DNA of 64,000 bases from Sphingomonas vulcanisoli. Its GTDB lineage: Bacteria > Pseudomonadota > Alphaproteobacteria > Sphingomonadales > Sphingomonadaceae. Of this stretch, positions 49,999 through 59,333 are shown one piece after another. Under the pieces are notes generated by a model, which had not been told where the DNA came from, did no database searches, and saw only the letters and a program-made list of their open reading frames with translations. The stretch's first letter is position 1; each line of letters opens with the position of its first letter. The stretch is from assembly GCF_011761305.1 (NCBI RefSeq), contig NZ_JAAOZC010000002.1:306001-370000 (forward strand). Direction: 5' to 3'. A program made the translations under genes and the position numbers.

Positions 49999-50189
49999 GC
50001 CCTGCTCCCCGCCAGAGCGGCAAACGTGGATCATCCCTGCGTCAGGATCAAGACATCGCCGAAAACATGGTAGACGGACTTGGCTGCCTCCATCGCGTGC
50101 GCCCACCCTTCCGACACAGATCCCTGATGGACGCGGCGCTTCACGCTGTGGTGCGTTCTCAATCCCGTAAGACAGGTGAGAAGACATTT

Positions 50190-51641
50190 ATGCCCCTAGC
50201 CGAAGGTGCCGCGAAACTGATCGAAGGGGCCGCGCGCGCCGTTTCATCGCCGGTGGTGGCGCGGATCGCCGCGTTCAACCGCTGGCGACTGCCGGCGCGG
50301 GGCTCGCCGCATCCCTTGCTCACCGGCGTCCACGAACCGATGAAAGAGGAGCTGACGCTTACCGACCTCGCTGTCGATGGCGTGATCCCGCCCGAGCTCG
50401 ATGGCCGCTACGTGCGGATCGGCCCCAATCCGGTCGCTGCGGATCCGCGCAGCTACCATTTCTTTACTGGCGACGGGATGCTCCACGGCATCCGCATCGT
50501 CGGCGGTCGGGCGCAATGGTATCGCAATCGCTGGATCCGGTCCGAAGAGGTGGCCCGCGCCCGCGGCTTTCCGCCGGCGCCCGGCCCGCGCCACATCTTC
50601 GATACCGTTAACACCAGCGTCATCGGCCATGCGGGGACCGCCTATGCGCTGGTCGAGGCGGGCAGCACCCCGGTCCGCTTCGACGAGGCGCTGGACGCGC
50701 AGCGCTATACCGATTTCGAGGGCACGCTGCCCGGCTCGTTCACCGCGCACCCGCGGCGCGATCCGGTGACCGGCGAGCTGCACGCGATCTGCTACGAGGC
50801 GACCGATCCAAACCGGATCCGCTACAATGTCGTCGACCCGGCCGGGCGGGTGCGCCGTTCGGTGGTGATCCCGGTCCGCGACGGGCCGCTCATTCACGAT
50901 TGTGCCCTGACCGAGCGCTACGTTGTGTTGCTCGATCTGCCGCTCACCCTGTCGGTACGGACGGTTTTGTCGGGCCATGGCTTTCCCTATCGCTGGAATG
51001 CCCGGCATTCGGCCCGGATCGGGCTGCTGCCCCGCGAGGGTGGCGCGGAGGATATCCGCTGGCTGACGATCGATCCGTGCTTCGTCTTCCACATCGCCAA
51101 CGGCTATGATCTGTCCGACGGGCGGCTGGTGCTCGACGTTATCGCCTATGACCGCATGTTCGACGATGAGAATACGGGCCCCGACTCGCTGCCGCGGGGC
51201 CTCGAGCGATGGACGATTGACCCGGGGGCAGGCTCCCTCTCGATCCGGACGATCGACGACGCGCCGCAGGAACTGCCGCGGATCGACGAGCGGCGGACCG
51301 GACTGCCCTACCGCTACGCTTATGCGATGGGGCTACCGGACCAGATCGACGCGACACTGGTGGGCGAAGCGCCTCTGCTCAAGCATGATCTCGCCGAAGG
51401 CAACCGGCGGGCGCACCAATTCGGCGCCGGGCGATATGCCGGCGAGTTCGTCTTCGTGCCACGCTCGGTCGACGCGGCGGAGGATGACGGCTGGCTGATC
51501 GGCCTCGTCATCGATGCCGGCGGCGCGACCACCACGCTGGAGATTATCAATGCGCGGGCGATCGAAGCGGCGCCGGTCGCCTCGATCCGGCTCCCGCACC
51601 GCGTGCCACCGGGCATCCACGGGGCTTGGCTTCCCGCCTGA
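50190..51641 (+). CDS. Carotenoid oxygenase (apocarotenoid/stilbene dioxygenase family)
   Basis: The 483-aa seven-bladed propeller enzyme carries the four iron-ligand histidines in SFTAHPRRD, PLIHDCALT, VFHIANGYD and the C-terminal GIHGAW. GRYVRIGPNPVAADPRSYHF and FFTGDGMLHGIRI are the usual N-terminal motifs. It cleaves double bonds of carotenoids, apocarotenoids or stilbenes with O2. I start at ATG 50190 (MPLAEGAAKLIEG). It is divergent from the cNMP flavoprotein and directly followed, with a 3-bp gap, by the BciA-like gene, implying an operon. Confidence 0.92.
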   Translation: MPLAEGAAKLIEGAARAVSSPVVARIAAFNRWRLPARGSPHPLLTGVHEPMKEELTLTDLAVDGVIPPELDGRYVRIGPNPVAADPRSYHFFTGDGMLHGIRIVGGRAQWYRNRWIRSEEVARARGFPPAPGPRHIFDTVNTSVIGHAGTAYALVEAGSTPVRFDEALDAQRYTDFEGTLPGSFTAHPRRDPVTGELHAICYEATDPNRIRYNVVDPAGRVRRSVVIPVRDGPLIHDCALTERYVVLLDLPLTLSVRTVLSGHGFPYRWNARHSARIGLLPREGGAEDIRWLTIDPCFVFHIANGYDLSDGRLVLDVIAYDRMFDDENTGPDSLPRGLERWTIDPGAGSLSIRTIDDAPQELPRIDERRTGLPYRYAYAMGLPDQIDATLVGEAPLLKHDLAEGNRRAHQFGAGRYAGEFVFVPRSVDAAEDDGWLIGLVIDAGGATTTLEIINARAIEAAPVASIRLPHRVPPGIHGAWLPA

Positions 51642-51644
51642 CCC

Positions 51645-52652
51645 GTGGTTCTCTTCCGACAAGGACAGGGCAAGACAACGCACGACCATCCGACCTCGAA
51701 AAAGCGCCAGCGGATCTGCGTGCTCGGCGCGACCGGCACGATCGGTCGTGCGGTGACGGCTGACCTCGTGCGGCGTGGCCACGACGTCGTGTGCTTCCAG
51801 CGGGCCGGCACGGCGGGGGCCGGGGCCACCATCAGGATAGTGGATGTCACCGATCCGCTGTCCCTGGCTCGCGAAGGTTTCGCAGGCGAACCCTTCGACG
51901 CCCTGATCTCCTGCATGGCCTCGCGCACCGGCGTGCCGGAGGATGCCTGGGCGATCGATCATCAGGCCCAGTTGAACGCGCTTGTGACGGCGAAACAGGC
52001 CGGCGTTGCGCATTTCGTATTGCTCTCCGCGATCTGCGTGCAGAAACCGCTGCTTGCCTTCCAGCACGCCAAGCTGGCCTTCGAGGCGGCGCTGATCGGA
52101 TCCGGCATGCGCTATTCGATCGTGCGGCCAACCGCCTTTTTCAAATCGCTATCCGGCCAGATCGAGCGCGTCCGCCAGGGCCGCCCCTTCCTGATCTTCG
52201 GAGATGGACGGCTGACGGCGTGCAAGCCGATCAGCGATGCCGAGCTCGCCGACTATATCGTCGGCTGTCTGGGGGACGAAAGCCGCTGGAACCGCATCCT
52301 GCCGATTGGCGGCCCGGGTGACGCGATCACGCCCCGCCAGCAGGGCGAAGCGCTGTTCGCGTTGCTGGGCCGCGCGCCGAAATTCCGATCCGTTCCCGTC
52401 GCCCTGCTGGACGGCATCATCGGTGGCCTGGGAGCGCTCGGCCGTATCGCGCCATCGTTGGCGGCCAAAGCCGAACTCGCCCGGATCGGCCGCTACTATG
52501 CCACCGAATCCATGCTGGTGTGGGATCCGCGCAGCCGCCGATACGATGCGGCGGCCACCCCATCGACCGGGACCGAGACACTCTTCGATTTTTACCGCGC
52601 CGTTCTGGCCGGCACCGCCGCTCCGGAACGCGGCGACCACGCCGTTTTTTGA
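51645..52652 (+). CDS. bciA: BciA-like divinyl (proto)chlorophyllide 8-vinyl reductase / NAD(P)H-binding protein
   Basis: The 335-aa atypical short-chain dehydrogenase has a Rossmann start (RICVLGATGTIGRAVTADLV). The segment QKPLLAFQHAKLAFEAALIG, YSIVRPTAFFKSLSGQIERV, FGDGRLTACKPISDAELADY and LPIGGPGDAITPRQQGEALF closely follows what I recall of BciA, which reduces the 8-vinyl group in bacteriochlorophyll synthesis with NADPH. GTG 51645 lies 3 bp after the carotenoid oxygenase stop; an internal start near 51720 would cut the nucleotide site. In a non-phototroph it could be a related reductase. Confidence 0.72.
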   Translation: MVLFRQGQGKTTHDHPTSKKRQRICVLGATGTIGRAVTADLVRRGHDVVCFQRAGTAGAGATIRIVDVTDPLSLAREGFAGEPFDALISCMASRTGVPEDAWAIDHQAQLNALVTAKQAGVAHFVLLSAICVQKPLLAFQHAKLAFEAALIGSGMRYSIVRPTAFFKSLSGQIERVRQGRPFLIFGDGRLTACKPISDAELADYIVGCLGDESRWNRILPIGGPGDAITPRQQGEALFALLGRAPKFRSVPVALLDGIIGGLGALGRIAPSLAAKAELARIGRYYATESMLVWDPRSRRYDAAATPSTGTETLFDFYRAVLAGTAAPERGDHAVF

Positions 52653-52675
52653 TCCTGCCACCAAAGGGACATCGC

Positions 52676-53620
52676 TTGTTCGGACAGAAAAACGTGCGGA
52701 CGATCGCCGGCGGTGTGGCGGGCCTTGCGGTTCTCGGCCTCGCCGGCCTCGCCCTCTTCCTCTACGCGCCAGACAAGCCCCGCGCTGCGCTGGAGGCCGC
52801 GTATCCGGGCACCTACCGCATTGTCGATGGCGTGCGCCTGCGCCTGCGCGATACCGGCCCGCGGGATGCGCCGGCGGTTATCCTGCTGCACGGCTTCGGC
52901 GCCAGCCTCGATACCTGGGAGCCTTGGGCAAAGGCGCTGTCGTCGCGCTTCCGGGTGATCCGCCTGGACCTGCCCGGTTTCGGCCTGACCGGCGCCGATC
53001 CGAGCGGCGATTATAGCGATTCCCGCATGATGCAGATCCTGGTCGATCTGAAGGCGCAGCTGGGGATCGAGCGCGCCAGCCTGATCGGCAATTCCATGGG
53101 CGGACGCATCGCCTGGACCTTCGCCGCATTCCATCCCGAGCGGGTGTCGCACCTGGTGCTGGTGTCGCCGGACGGGTTCGCCAGCCCGGGCTTCGCTTAT
53201 GGCCGCCCGCCGAAGATACCGCTGATGATGCAGGCGCTTCCCTATGTCGCGCCGCGTGGCATGATCCGCGCCGATCTGGCCGCCGCTTATGGCCGACCGG
53301 AGGCGCTGAGCGAGGCGACGCTGACCCGCTACCGCGACCTGCTGCTGGCGCCGGGCGTGCGGGCCGCGATCCTGGCGCGCACGGGCCAGACGATCCTGCG
53401 CGACCCCGCCCCGATCCTGGCCCGCGTCACGGCGCCGACGCTCCTGCTATGGGGCGAGAAGGATGCCATGATCCCGATCGCCAACGCCGCCGATTACCTG
53501 CGCGATTTGCCGCATGCCAAGCTGGTGCGCCTGCCCAACCTCGGCCACGTGCCCTTCGAGGAGAGCCCGGAGCGATCGCTCGTCCCTGTCGAGCGCTTTC
53601 TGTCCGGGCAGACCCCTTAG
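52676..53620 (+). CDS. Membrane-anchored alpha/beta hydrolase
   Basis: The 314-aa protein has an N-terminal anchor (IAGGVAGLAVLGLAGLALFL) and an alpha/beta hydrolase fold: oxyanion segment ILLHGFGASLDTWEPWAKAL, nucleophile elbow GNSMGGRIAW, acid in LLLWGEKDAMIPIA and His in LPNLGHVPFEESPE. TTG 52676 is used because AAAGGGA lies 6 bp upstream. It follows the BciA-like gene by 23 bp and converges on the BLUF gene. The substrate is unknown; an ester of a pigment or lipid is conceivable. It is longer than BchO and lacks evident specificity for it. Confidence 0.88.
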   Translation: MFGQKNVRTIAGGVAGLAVLGLAGLALFLYAPDKPRAALEAAYPGTYRIVDGVRLRLRDTGPRDAPAVILLHGFGASLDTWEPWAKALSSRFRVIRLDLPGFGLTGADPSGDYSDSRMMQILVDLKAQLGIERASLIGNSMGGRIAWTFAAFHPERVSHLVLVSPDGFASPGFAYGRPPKIPLMMQALPYVAPRGMIRADLAAAYGRPEALSEATLTRYRDLLLAPGVRAAILARTGQTILRDPAPILARVTAPTLLLWGEKDAMIPIANAADYLRDLPHAKLVRLPNLGHVPFEESPERSLVPVERFLSGQTP

Positions 53621-53637
53621 CCGCGTCCGGCAATCGC

Positions 53638-54708
53638 TTATGCGTCGGGATCGCGCGTCCCGCTCGCCCGCTGTTCGACGAGCCGGGCCAGGCGGATGGT
53701 CGTGCCCGCCGCGGTCCGTCGCGCATGATCCGCCCCGACCGAAAGCGCCGTCGCCGCGGCTTCGGCAAAGAGTCGTCCACCGACGGACACGACGATCACC
53801 TCGTTCGGCAAAGCATGACGCGCCTTTTCCACGGTCTCGCGCAGCAGCGCCAGGGCATGCTGGCGCGGCAGGGCATCGGAAAGGGCGATGTCGACGGCAT
53901 CGGGCCGTTGCGAGCGGAGCTGCCGCGTCAGCGCCTCGTCGCTCTCGGGGGACACCATGTCGACGTCCCAACCCGCATTGATGAACATATCGCCCAGCAA
54001 GGTGGAGCCGAGTATGTGCGGTTCGCCCGGCGCGGTCGCGAGGAGCACGCTATAGCGGCTCTTGCGGATGCTGTCGGGGCTCGGCTGCGAATGGACGGTG
54101 TGGCCGGCCAGCTGCAACATGCTGAGCGCGATCGTCAGATCGAGCTCGGTGCAATCGTCCGCCAGCCATGTGTCGCCCAGCAGCCGCGCGGTCGGCTCCA
54201 GCAAATGCTGCACCAGCGCATCGCCGACCCAGCCGTCGGCGACCAGATCCGCGATCAGCGCGTTCAGCCGGCTATCGTCCCCCGCCAGCGCGAACCGCGC
54301 CATGGCGGGGACATGGTCTGTAAGAGCGATGGCGTTGCCGGGACGGGACGGCGCGGCCTTCGCCTGGCCGCCGCTGCGATCGTACAGCCGCAAATCCCAT
54401 TCGGAGAACAAGCGCGCCGGAATAATGTGCTGGCTCAACACCTCGATTGCGCCATGCCGCCGGTCCTGTTGGATCGACGACCAGATCTGGTCCACGGCTT
54501 CGGGCGGCCCCTCGAGCGTCTGGAGGAAGCGGCCGCCGTCATGGAGCAACATGCCGGTGATGCCGACGCTGCGGTTCCGCGCGCGGGAGGCTGCGACGAG
54601 CTGTTGAAGCTCGGACACCGACGGCGGTCTGACAGCTTCACTCCGATAGGTGATGCTGGCGACCCATTTATCCGAACCGGCGCCGCTGCGCTCCGCCTGA
54701 ACCGGCAT
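53638..54708 (-). CDS. AppA-like photoreceptor: BLUF domain plus B12-binding-like (SCHIC) domain
   Basis: The 356-aa protein has a BLUF domain (about 15-110) with the flavin-site residues at Tyr21, Asn45, Gln63 and Trp104. These are the same numbers as in Rhodobacter AppA, which supports ATG 54708. Motifs: VASITYRSEA, RNRSVGITGMLLHDGGRFLQ, FSEWDLRL. A helical module (WVGDALVQHLLEPTARLLGD) and a cobalamin-type Rossmann domain with ATAPGEPHILGSTLLGDMFI follow, like the SCHIC/haem- or B12-sensing part of AppA. The Cys-rich C-terminus of AppA is missing. Likely a blue-light and redox sensor that antagonises a repressor; partner not in the window. Confidence 0.88.
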   Translation of the reverse strand: MPVQAERSGAGSDKWVASITYRSEAVRPPSVSELQQLVAASRARNRSVGITGMLLHDGGRFLQTLEGPPEAVDQIWSSIQQDRRHGAIEVLSQHIIPARLFSEWDLRLYDRSGGQAKAAPSRPGNAIALTDHVPAMARFALAGDDSRLNALIADLVADGWVGDALVQHLLEPTARLLGDTWLADDCTELDLTIALSMLQLAGHTVHSQPSPDSIRKSRYSVLLATAPGEPHILGSTLLGDMFINAGWDVDMVSPESDEALTRQLRSQRPDAVDIALSDALPRQHALALLRETVEKARHALPNEVIVVSVGGRLFAEAAATALSVGADHARRTAAGTTIRLARLVEQRASGTRDPDA

Positions 54709-55011
54709 AGCCTCCCTCCCGTCCGAGCCGTACCTGATCCCTGTCCGCTTAGGGGCGCTCGATTCCGCAAGGCCGGACCTAATCAAGATCGATCATGGCG
54801 CATGGGCCGTCAAGCAGAGAACCTAGTCGGGTCGTCGGATCAGTGCGGAGATGCCTTTGTCCAAGCAGGAAGGATTGGCGCCAGATGTAACCTTTCGGCC
54901 GCGCGCTAGCGCGAAGCGGCGCTCGCTCCGCGTGCCATGCTGGCAGTCCGACGCATGGCCACTGGCCTTTCGACGCTGACGGGAGCAGTGTGATGGCAAA
55001 GGAGAGTGATG
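54709..55011. other. Intergenic region upstream of AppA-like gene
   Basis: About 300 bp between the divergent photoreceptor and small exported protein genes. I see GGGAGGGAGG before ATG 54708 and AAGGAG before 55012. No PpsR-type TGT-N12-ACA site, repeat element or RNA gene could be recognised. Confidence 0.5.
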
Positions 55012-55233
55012 ATGTCGAAAGCCATGGTCATGACGATTGCGATGATCGTGATGGTTCCTGCGCCGGTCCTGGCGGCCGGTTGTCTGAAAGGCGCTGCCGT
55101 CGGCGGCGTCGCTGGCCATTTCGTCGGGAAGGGGCATGCGGTGGCCGGTGCCGCGATCGGATGTGCGGTCGGCCATCATCGCGCCAAGGTCGCGGCAAGG
55201 CAGCAGCCTGCTCCGCCTCCGCCAAGGAAGTAG
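55012..55233 (+). CDS. Small exported glycine-zipper-like protein
   Basis: About 73 aa. The start MSKAMVMTIAMIVMVPAPVL-AAG is a clear signal peptide. The mature part has CLKGAAVGGVAGHFVGKGHA and VAGAAIGCAVGHHRAKV, alternating Gly/Ala with small residues as in glycine-zipper proteins, two cysteines, and a proline-rich end. AAGGAG sits 8 bp before the third ATG of three consecutive starts (GTG 55006, ATG 55009, ATG 55012). It may be periplasmic or outer-membrane-associated. I do not recognise a named family. Confidence 0.65.
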   Translation: MSKAMVMTIAMIVMVPAPVLAAGCLKGAAVGGVAGHFVGKGHAVAGAAIGCAVGHHRAKVAARQQPAPPPPRK

Positions 55234-55323
55234 AACCGACCCGCACTCGGCGGCGAACGGACGCCCTGCCCGGCCAGGTTTCGCAAGGCTAAGACGGTTA
55301 GAGAATATTGGCGGAAAGCGGCG

Positions 55324-57819
55324 CTAGGCCGCGCGGAGCCCCTGCGCTGGTGAAGCGCGCAATATCGGGATGTTCGCCGTGACGCCGATCGTAAGGGTCG
55401 CGCCGACAGCAGCGGCGAGCGTTAGTCCCACCGTGCCGATGTCGGGGCTCCAGGGCAGGTTCAGCACCCGGGTGACCACATACCAGCCAGCACCCCCGCC
55501 GACCGCCGATGCGACGGCGGCGAGCAGAACCGACAGCAAGAGATATTCAAGGGCCTGCCCGGCCAACAGTTGTGAGCGACTGCCGCCCAGAAGCTTGAGG
55601 ATGACGACATCGTAGCGGCGTGCCTGGCCCGAGGCGGTCACAGCGCCGATGAGAACGACAATGCCCGCCAGGACCGTCACCGCTGCGGCAGCGCGGATCG
55701 CAAGCGCGATGCGCTGGAGCATGTCACCGAGCTGGCCGATAATGTCGCCGGTCCTGATCAGCGTAACCGATGGCAGCACCGAAGCGACCGCACCCGCGAT
55801 CGCTCCGTCGCGATCCGACGGGGCGTACACCGTTGCCAACAATCCGTGCGGCGCTTCCTGGATATAGCCAGGGGAGAAGACTAACGCGAAGTTGAGCCCC
55901 AGACCACCCCAATCGACCTTACGCAGGGCCGAGATCCGCGCCGGCACATCCACCCCCAGCACGGCGACCGTTATGGTGTCGCCGACGCGCAGGCCGAGCA
56001 TCTGCGCAGCGCGATCCTCCATCGAGACCAACGGCGGGCCATCGTAATTGGGCGGCCACCAATGCCCTGCGACGAGGGTGTTGCGCGGGGGTAATGTCGC
56101 GGACCAGGTGATCGTGCGATCACCCTTCAATATCCAGGCGCCCTCAGGCAGCGTCTTCATGTCGGCGACACGCTGGCCCTTGAGCGCGACAATCGATCCC
56201 CGCAGCGATGGCACCGCTTCGATCTTGGCCCGGGAAGCGACGCTGCGAATGGCCGCCTGGAATGCTGTGGCATCCTCGGGCTGAAGATCGATCGCGAAGA
56301 AACGCGGTGCCTTGGCAGGCGCAGCGTTGGTAAGCTCGGCTGCGAGGCTGGTATCGATCACCGCCAGCGCCACGAACAGGGAAAAGCCAAGCCCCAGCGC
56401 CACCACCAGCCGATCGGTCTGTGCGCCGGGGCGGTGCAGGTTGGCGAGCGCGAGACGAAGCAACGGCCGGCGAGGATGGGGCAACCGGGCGATCAGCCAG
56501 CGCAGGCCCAGACCCAGAAACCAGAGCGCGACGACCAGCGCGAAGGTCGCGCCGACGAAGCCCAGCGCAATGCGCCGATCGCTGGCCGTGAGGACGGTAA
56601 GCGCAACGAGCAGCCCCAAAACCGCCGCCATGCCCGCCAGTACCGCGACGCTCGGCCTTCGCATCGGCAAGACGGCGTCGCGCAGCAATGTCGCTGCCGG
56701 CACGGAGCGCGCTCTTGCCAGCGCGGGCAGCGCAAAGAGCAAGGCGACGAGGAGGCTCAGGCCCGCGGCGACGAGCAGCGGCTCCGGGTAGAGCGCCAAA
56801 TGTGGCCTCACGGGTAGCGCATCGCCCGCGACGGCGGTGACAATCGCCGGGACAGCCGCGCCAACACCGAGGCCGACCACGATGGCGAGGGCGGCCACGA
56901 GGCCCAACTGGATCAGGAAAAGTCCTGCGATCATGCCGCTCTCGGCGCCCAGGACTTTGAGCGTCGCGACCATATGGGTCTTGCGATCGAGATAGGCGCT
57001 GACCCCGCTGCCGACGCCAACGCCCGCGATGGCCAGCGCCGCCAGGCCGACGAGCAGCAGGAACTGCCCCAGCTGCTCAATGCCGCGCTTGAGATTGTCG
57101 GCAGCTTGATCGGGCGTCCGGGCGCGCCAGCCGGCGCTCGGAAAGCGATCGATGAGGCGCTTGCCGATCGCGCCGGCATTGGATCGCGCCGGGAGAAGCA
57201 GGTGAATGCGGCTCTCGTAGAGGCTGCCGGGCTGGATCACCTGCGTCGCATCGAGGCCCGTCAAATCGGTAATCACCGTCGGCCCGAAACTGAATCCCGC
57301 TCCGAGCTTGTCGGGCTCTTCGGCAATGAGTCCAACGACCCGCAGGGTGGCGGCACCGATCCGCACCGCGTCGCCAACGTGCAAATGCAGCCGATCAGCC
57401 AAGGCCGGAGCGATCGCCACATCCAGCCCATGCGGGCGCGGTTTCAACGCGCCGGGCTGGAGCAAAAAGCGCCCGACCATCGGCCATGCGTCATCGACGG
57501 CGCGCAGATTGACCAGTGCCGGCGCACCGCCCGACCGCGGCTGAGCCATCGTGTTGGTGGAAACCGTTTCCGAGATCGGGCCATACGCCGCGAAGGCTGC
57601 GTCCTCCTCTACGGTCGCCCGGCGCTGCGAGACGCGCATCTCGAGATCGCCGCCCAGCGTCTGCCGGCTCTGATCATCGAGTGCGCCAAGGATCGAGGCC
57701 GACAGGCTACCGATCCCTGCGAGCGCAGCAGTCCCAAGAAACAGGCAGAGCAGAAGCAACCAGAGGCCGCGGCCACCGGCGCGAAGGTCGCGGATGGCGA
57801 GCCGCCAGGCATTGCTCAT
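55324..57819 (-). CDS. ybbP: FtsX-like ABC transporter permease (YbbP-type)
   Basis: The 831-aa protein follows the ten-helix layout of YbbP/lipoprotein-export-like permeases: TM1 ([20 protein letters not shown]), a large periplasmic MacB-like domain, an FtsX bundle ([37 protein letters not shown]), a second large domain, and a C-terminal FtsX bundle ([20 protein letters not shown]). It does not resemble classical importers and probably performs mechanotransmission or extraction in the envelope with YbbA. Its ATG overlaps the ATPase stop by 4 bp. Confidence 0.92.
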   Translation of the reverse strand: MSNAWRLAIRDLRAGGRGLWLLLLCLFLGTAALAGIGSLSASILGALDDQSRQTLGGDLEMRVSQRRATVEEDAAFAAYGPISETVSTNTMAQPRSGGAPALVNLRAVDDAWPMVGRFLLQPGALKPRPHGLDVAIAPALADRLHLHVGDAVRIGAATLRVVGLIAEEPDKLGAGFSFGPTVITDLTGLDATQVIQPGSLYESRIHLLLPARSNAGAIGKRLIDRFPSAGWRARTPDQAADNLKRGIEQLGQFLLLVGLAALAIAGVGVGSGVSAYLDRKTHMVATLKVLGAESGMIAGLFLIQLGLVAALAIVVGLGVGAAVPAIVTAVAGDALPVRPHLALYPEPLLVAAGLSLLVALLFALPALARARSVPAATLLRDAVLPMRRPSVAVLAGMAAVLGLLVALTVLTASDRRIALGFVGATFALVVALWFLGLGLRWLIARLPHPRRPLLRLALANLHRPGAQTDRLVVALGLGFSLFVALAVIDTSLAAELTNAAPAKAPRFFAIDLQPEDATAFQAAIRSVASRAKIEAVPSLRGSIVALKGQRVADMKTLPEGAWILKGDRTITWSATLPPRNTLVAGHWWPPNYDGPPLVSMEDRAAQMLGLRVGDTITVAVLGVDVPARISALRKVDWGGLGLNFALVFSPGYIQEAPHGLLATVYAPSDRDGAIAGAVASVLPSVTLIRTGDIIGQLGDMLQRIALAIRAAAAVTVLAGIVVLIGAVTASGQARRYDVVILKLLGGSRSQLLAGQALEYLLLSVLLAAVASAVGGGAGWYVVTRVLNLPWSPDIGTVGLTLAAAVGATLTIGVTANIPILRASPAQGLRAA

Positions 57820-58490
57820 GCGGGGATGCTGTCGCTTACGATATTCCCGTCGGCGAGCTCGATGATGCGGTCGCAGCGGGCGGCCAACACGCGATCATGG
57901 GTGATCACGAAGAGCGTCGCTGCCGTCTCGCCATGGCGGGCAAAGAGCAGATCCATGATCTCCCGCCCGGTCGCTCCGTCGAGATTGCCGGTCGGCTCGT
58001 CGGCGAACAGCAAGGTCGGGCGCGATACCAACGCCCGCGCGATCGCGACTCGCTGCTGCTCGCCCCCGGAGAGTTGGCTGGGATAATGCGTGAGCCGATG
58101 ACCAAGCCCGACTGCCATCAGCTCGGCCCGCGCGCGCACAAAGGCGTCAGTCTGGCCCGCCAACTCCAAAGGAACGGCAACATTTTCCAGTGCGGTCATG
58201 GTCGGCAGCAGGTGGAAGGCCTGGAGAATGATGCCGATCCGACCGCGCCGGGCAATCGCCAATTGATTTTCATTGAGCCGATCGAAGTCTAAGCCAGCAA
58301 CGCGCACACTGCCGCTGGTCGGGCGCTCCATGCCCGCGAGGATCGCCATCAGCGAAGACTTACCCGAACCCGACGGTCCAAGAAGGGCCACGCTTTCGCC
58401 GGCCTGAACACTGAGATCGATACCTTTGAGGATTTCCGTCCGCGCCGGTGGCTTGCCCAGCGCGAGGGTAAGATTGCGCGCCTCGATCAC
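57816..58490 (-). CDS. ybbA: ABC transporter ATP-binding protein (YbbA-type)
   Basis: About 224 aa with Walker [15 protein letters not shown]-loop [20 protein letters not shown], signature [16 protein letters not shown], Walker [14 protein letters not shown] and H-loop VITHDR, the MacB/LolD-type subfamily. It drives the YbbP permease encoded just downstream. The start is uncertain: GTG 58490 gives [11 protein letters not shown]; in-frame GTG 58532 and TTG 58562 would overlap the divergent esterase gene. The ybbA-ybbP pair divergent from a TesA-like gene matches the enterobacterial arrangement. Confidence 0.9.
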   Translation of the reverse strand: MIEARNLTLALGKPPARTEILKGIDLSVQAGESVALLGPSGSGKSSLMAILAGMERPTSGSVRVAGLDFDRLNENQLAIARRGRIGIILQAFHLLPTMTALENVAVPLELAGQTDAFVRARAELMAVGLGHRLTHYPSQLSGGEQQRVAIARALVSRPTLLFADEPTGNLDGATGREIMDLLFARHGETAATLFVITHDRVLAARCDRIIELADGNIVSDSIPA

Positions 58491-58510
58491 GATGGTATCG
58501 GATGGGGGCG

Positions 58511-59176
58511 ATGAGGATGCGGGTGATGCCACGGCAGACGGGATATGGAGTGCTCCGCGCAATTGTCCATGCCGGCCTCGCAGCCATCGCGCTCAACGCA
58601 GCTCCCGTTGGAGCGGCGGGCCCATTGATTTGGGCATTCGGCGATAGTCTAACCGCCGGTTATGGGCTGCCGCCGGCTGACGGGTTTCCCGTCAGGCTGG
58701 AGCAAGCCCTCCGGAAGAGCGGTATCGCCGCCACCGTGCGCAATGGCGGCATCGCGGGCGATACCGTCGCGCAGGGACGCGCGAGACTGGCCTGGGGGCT
58801 GCGAGGGCTTGGTAAAAAGCCTGATCTCGTGATCGTCGAATTGGGCGCGAACGATATGCTGCGGGGGCTCCCGCCTGCCGCCGCCGACAAGAACCTTGAT
58901 CTGATCCTCGCGGAGCTGAAGCGCCGCCAGATCCGCGTGCTCGTCGTGGGCATGAAGGCCGCCCCCAATCTCGGTGAAGAGTATCGGCGTGGCTTCGAGA
59001 GCATTTTTCCCCGCCTCGCCAGGAAATATCGCGACCCGCTCTACCCCTTCTTTCTCGACGGGGTCGCTGCTGACCCGAGGCTGATCCAGGCCGATGGTCG
59101 ACATCCCAATGCCCGGGGTGTCGATATTGTCGTGGCGCGCATCTTGCCGGCTGTGCAGGCGGCGTTGCGAACGTAG
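58511..59176 (+). CDS. tesA: TesA-like GDSL arylesterase/lysophospholipase
   Basis: The 221-aa exported SGNH hydrolase has a signal region (VLRAIVHAGLAAIALNAAPV) and blocks IWAFGDSLTAGYGLP (I, nucleophile Ser), NGGIAGDTVAQG (II, Gly), VIVELGANDMLRGLP (III, Asn) and DGRHPNARGVDIVV (V, Asp and His). It hydrolyses thioesters, aryl esters or lysophospholipids in the periplasm. Several starts are possible (GTG 58502, ATG 58511, ATG 58517, ATG 58526); none has an ideal ribosome-binding site. Divergent from ybbA. Confidence 0.9.
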   Translation: MRMRVMPRQTGYGVLRAIVHAGLAAIALNAAPVGAAGPLIWAFGDSLTAGYGLPPADGFPVRLEQALRKSGIAATVRNGGIAGDTVAQGRARLAWGLRGLGKKPDLVIVELGANDMLRGLPPAAADKNLDLILAELKRRQIRVLVVGMKAAPNLGEEYRRGFESIFPRLARKYRDPLYPFFLDGVAADPRLIQADGRHPNARGVDIVVARILPAVQAALRT

Positions 59177-59234
59177 CCCCGTTGGATCTCTGCCAGGGGA
59201 TGTGCTGGCACGTCCCGGTCCCTACATAGGGAAG

Positions 59235-59333
59235 ATGACCAAGCTTATCGTCTGGCACGATGGCGCCTGCCCGCTCTGCCGCCGCGAGATCGCGCTGATG
59301 CGGCGTCTCGTCCTTCGGTGGGATGCTGCGTGA
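59235..59333 (+). pseudogene. Truncated DCC/DUF393 thiol-disulfide oxidoreductase
   Basis: A 32-aa ORF, MTKLIVWHDGACPLCRREIA then LMRRL, is the N-terminal signature of DCC1-like proteins (YDGxCPLCxxEI), which normally run to about 120-140 aa. After RRL the frame reads VLRWDAA and stops. The next gene starts inside its stop codon (GTGA at 59330-59333), so the missing C-terminal part is not downstream. It looks like a deletion remnant, although the CPLC motif is intact and a mini-protein cannot be ruled out. Confidence 0.7.

Noticed and set aside
52676-53620. Hydrolase as BchO (bacteriochlorophyll accessory hydrolase)
   Set aside because: It shares only the general alpha/beta hydrolase fold and has a membrane anchor. 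Nothing specific to BchO could be seen.
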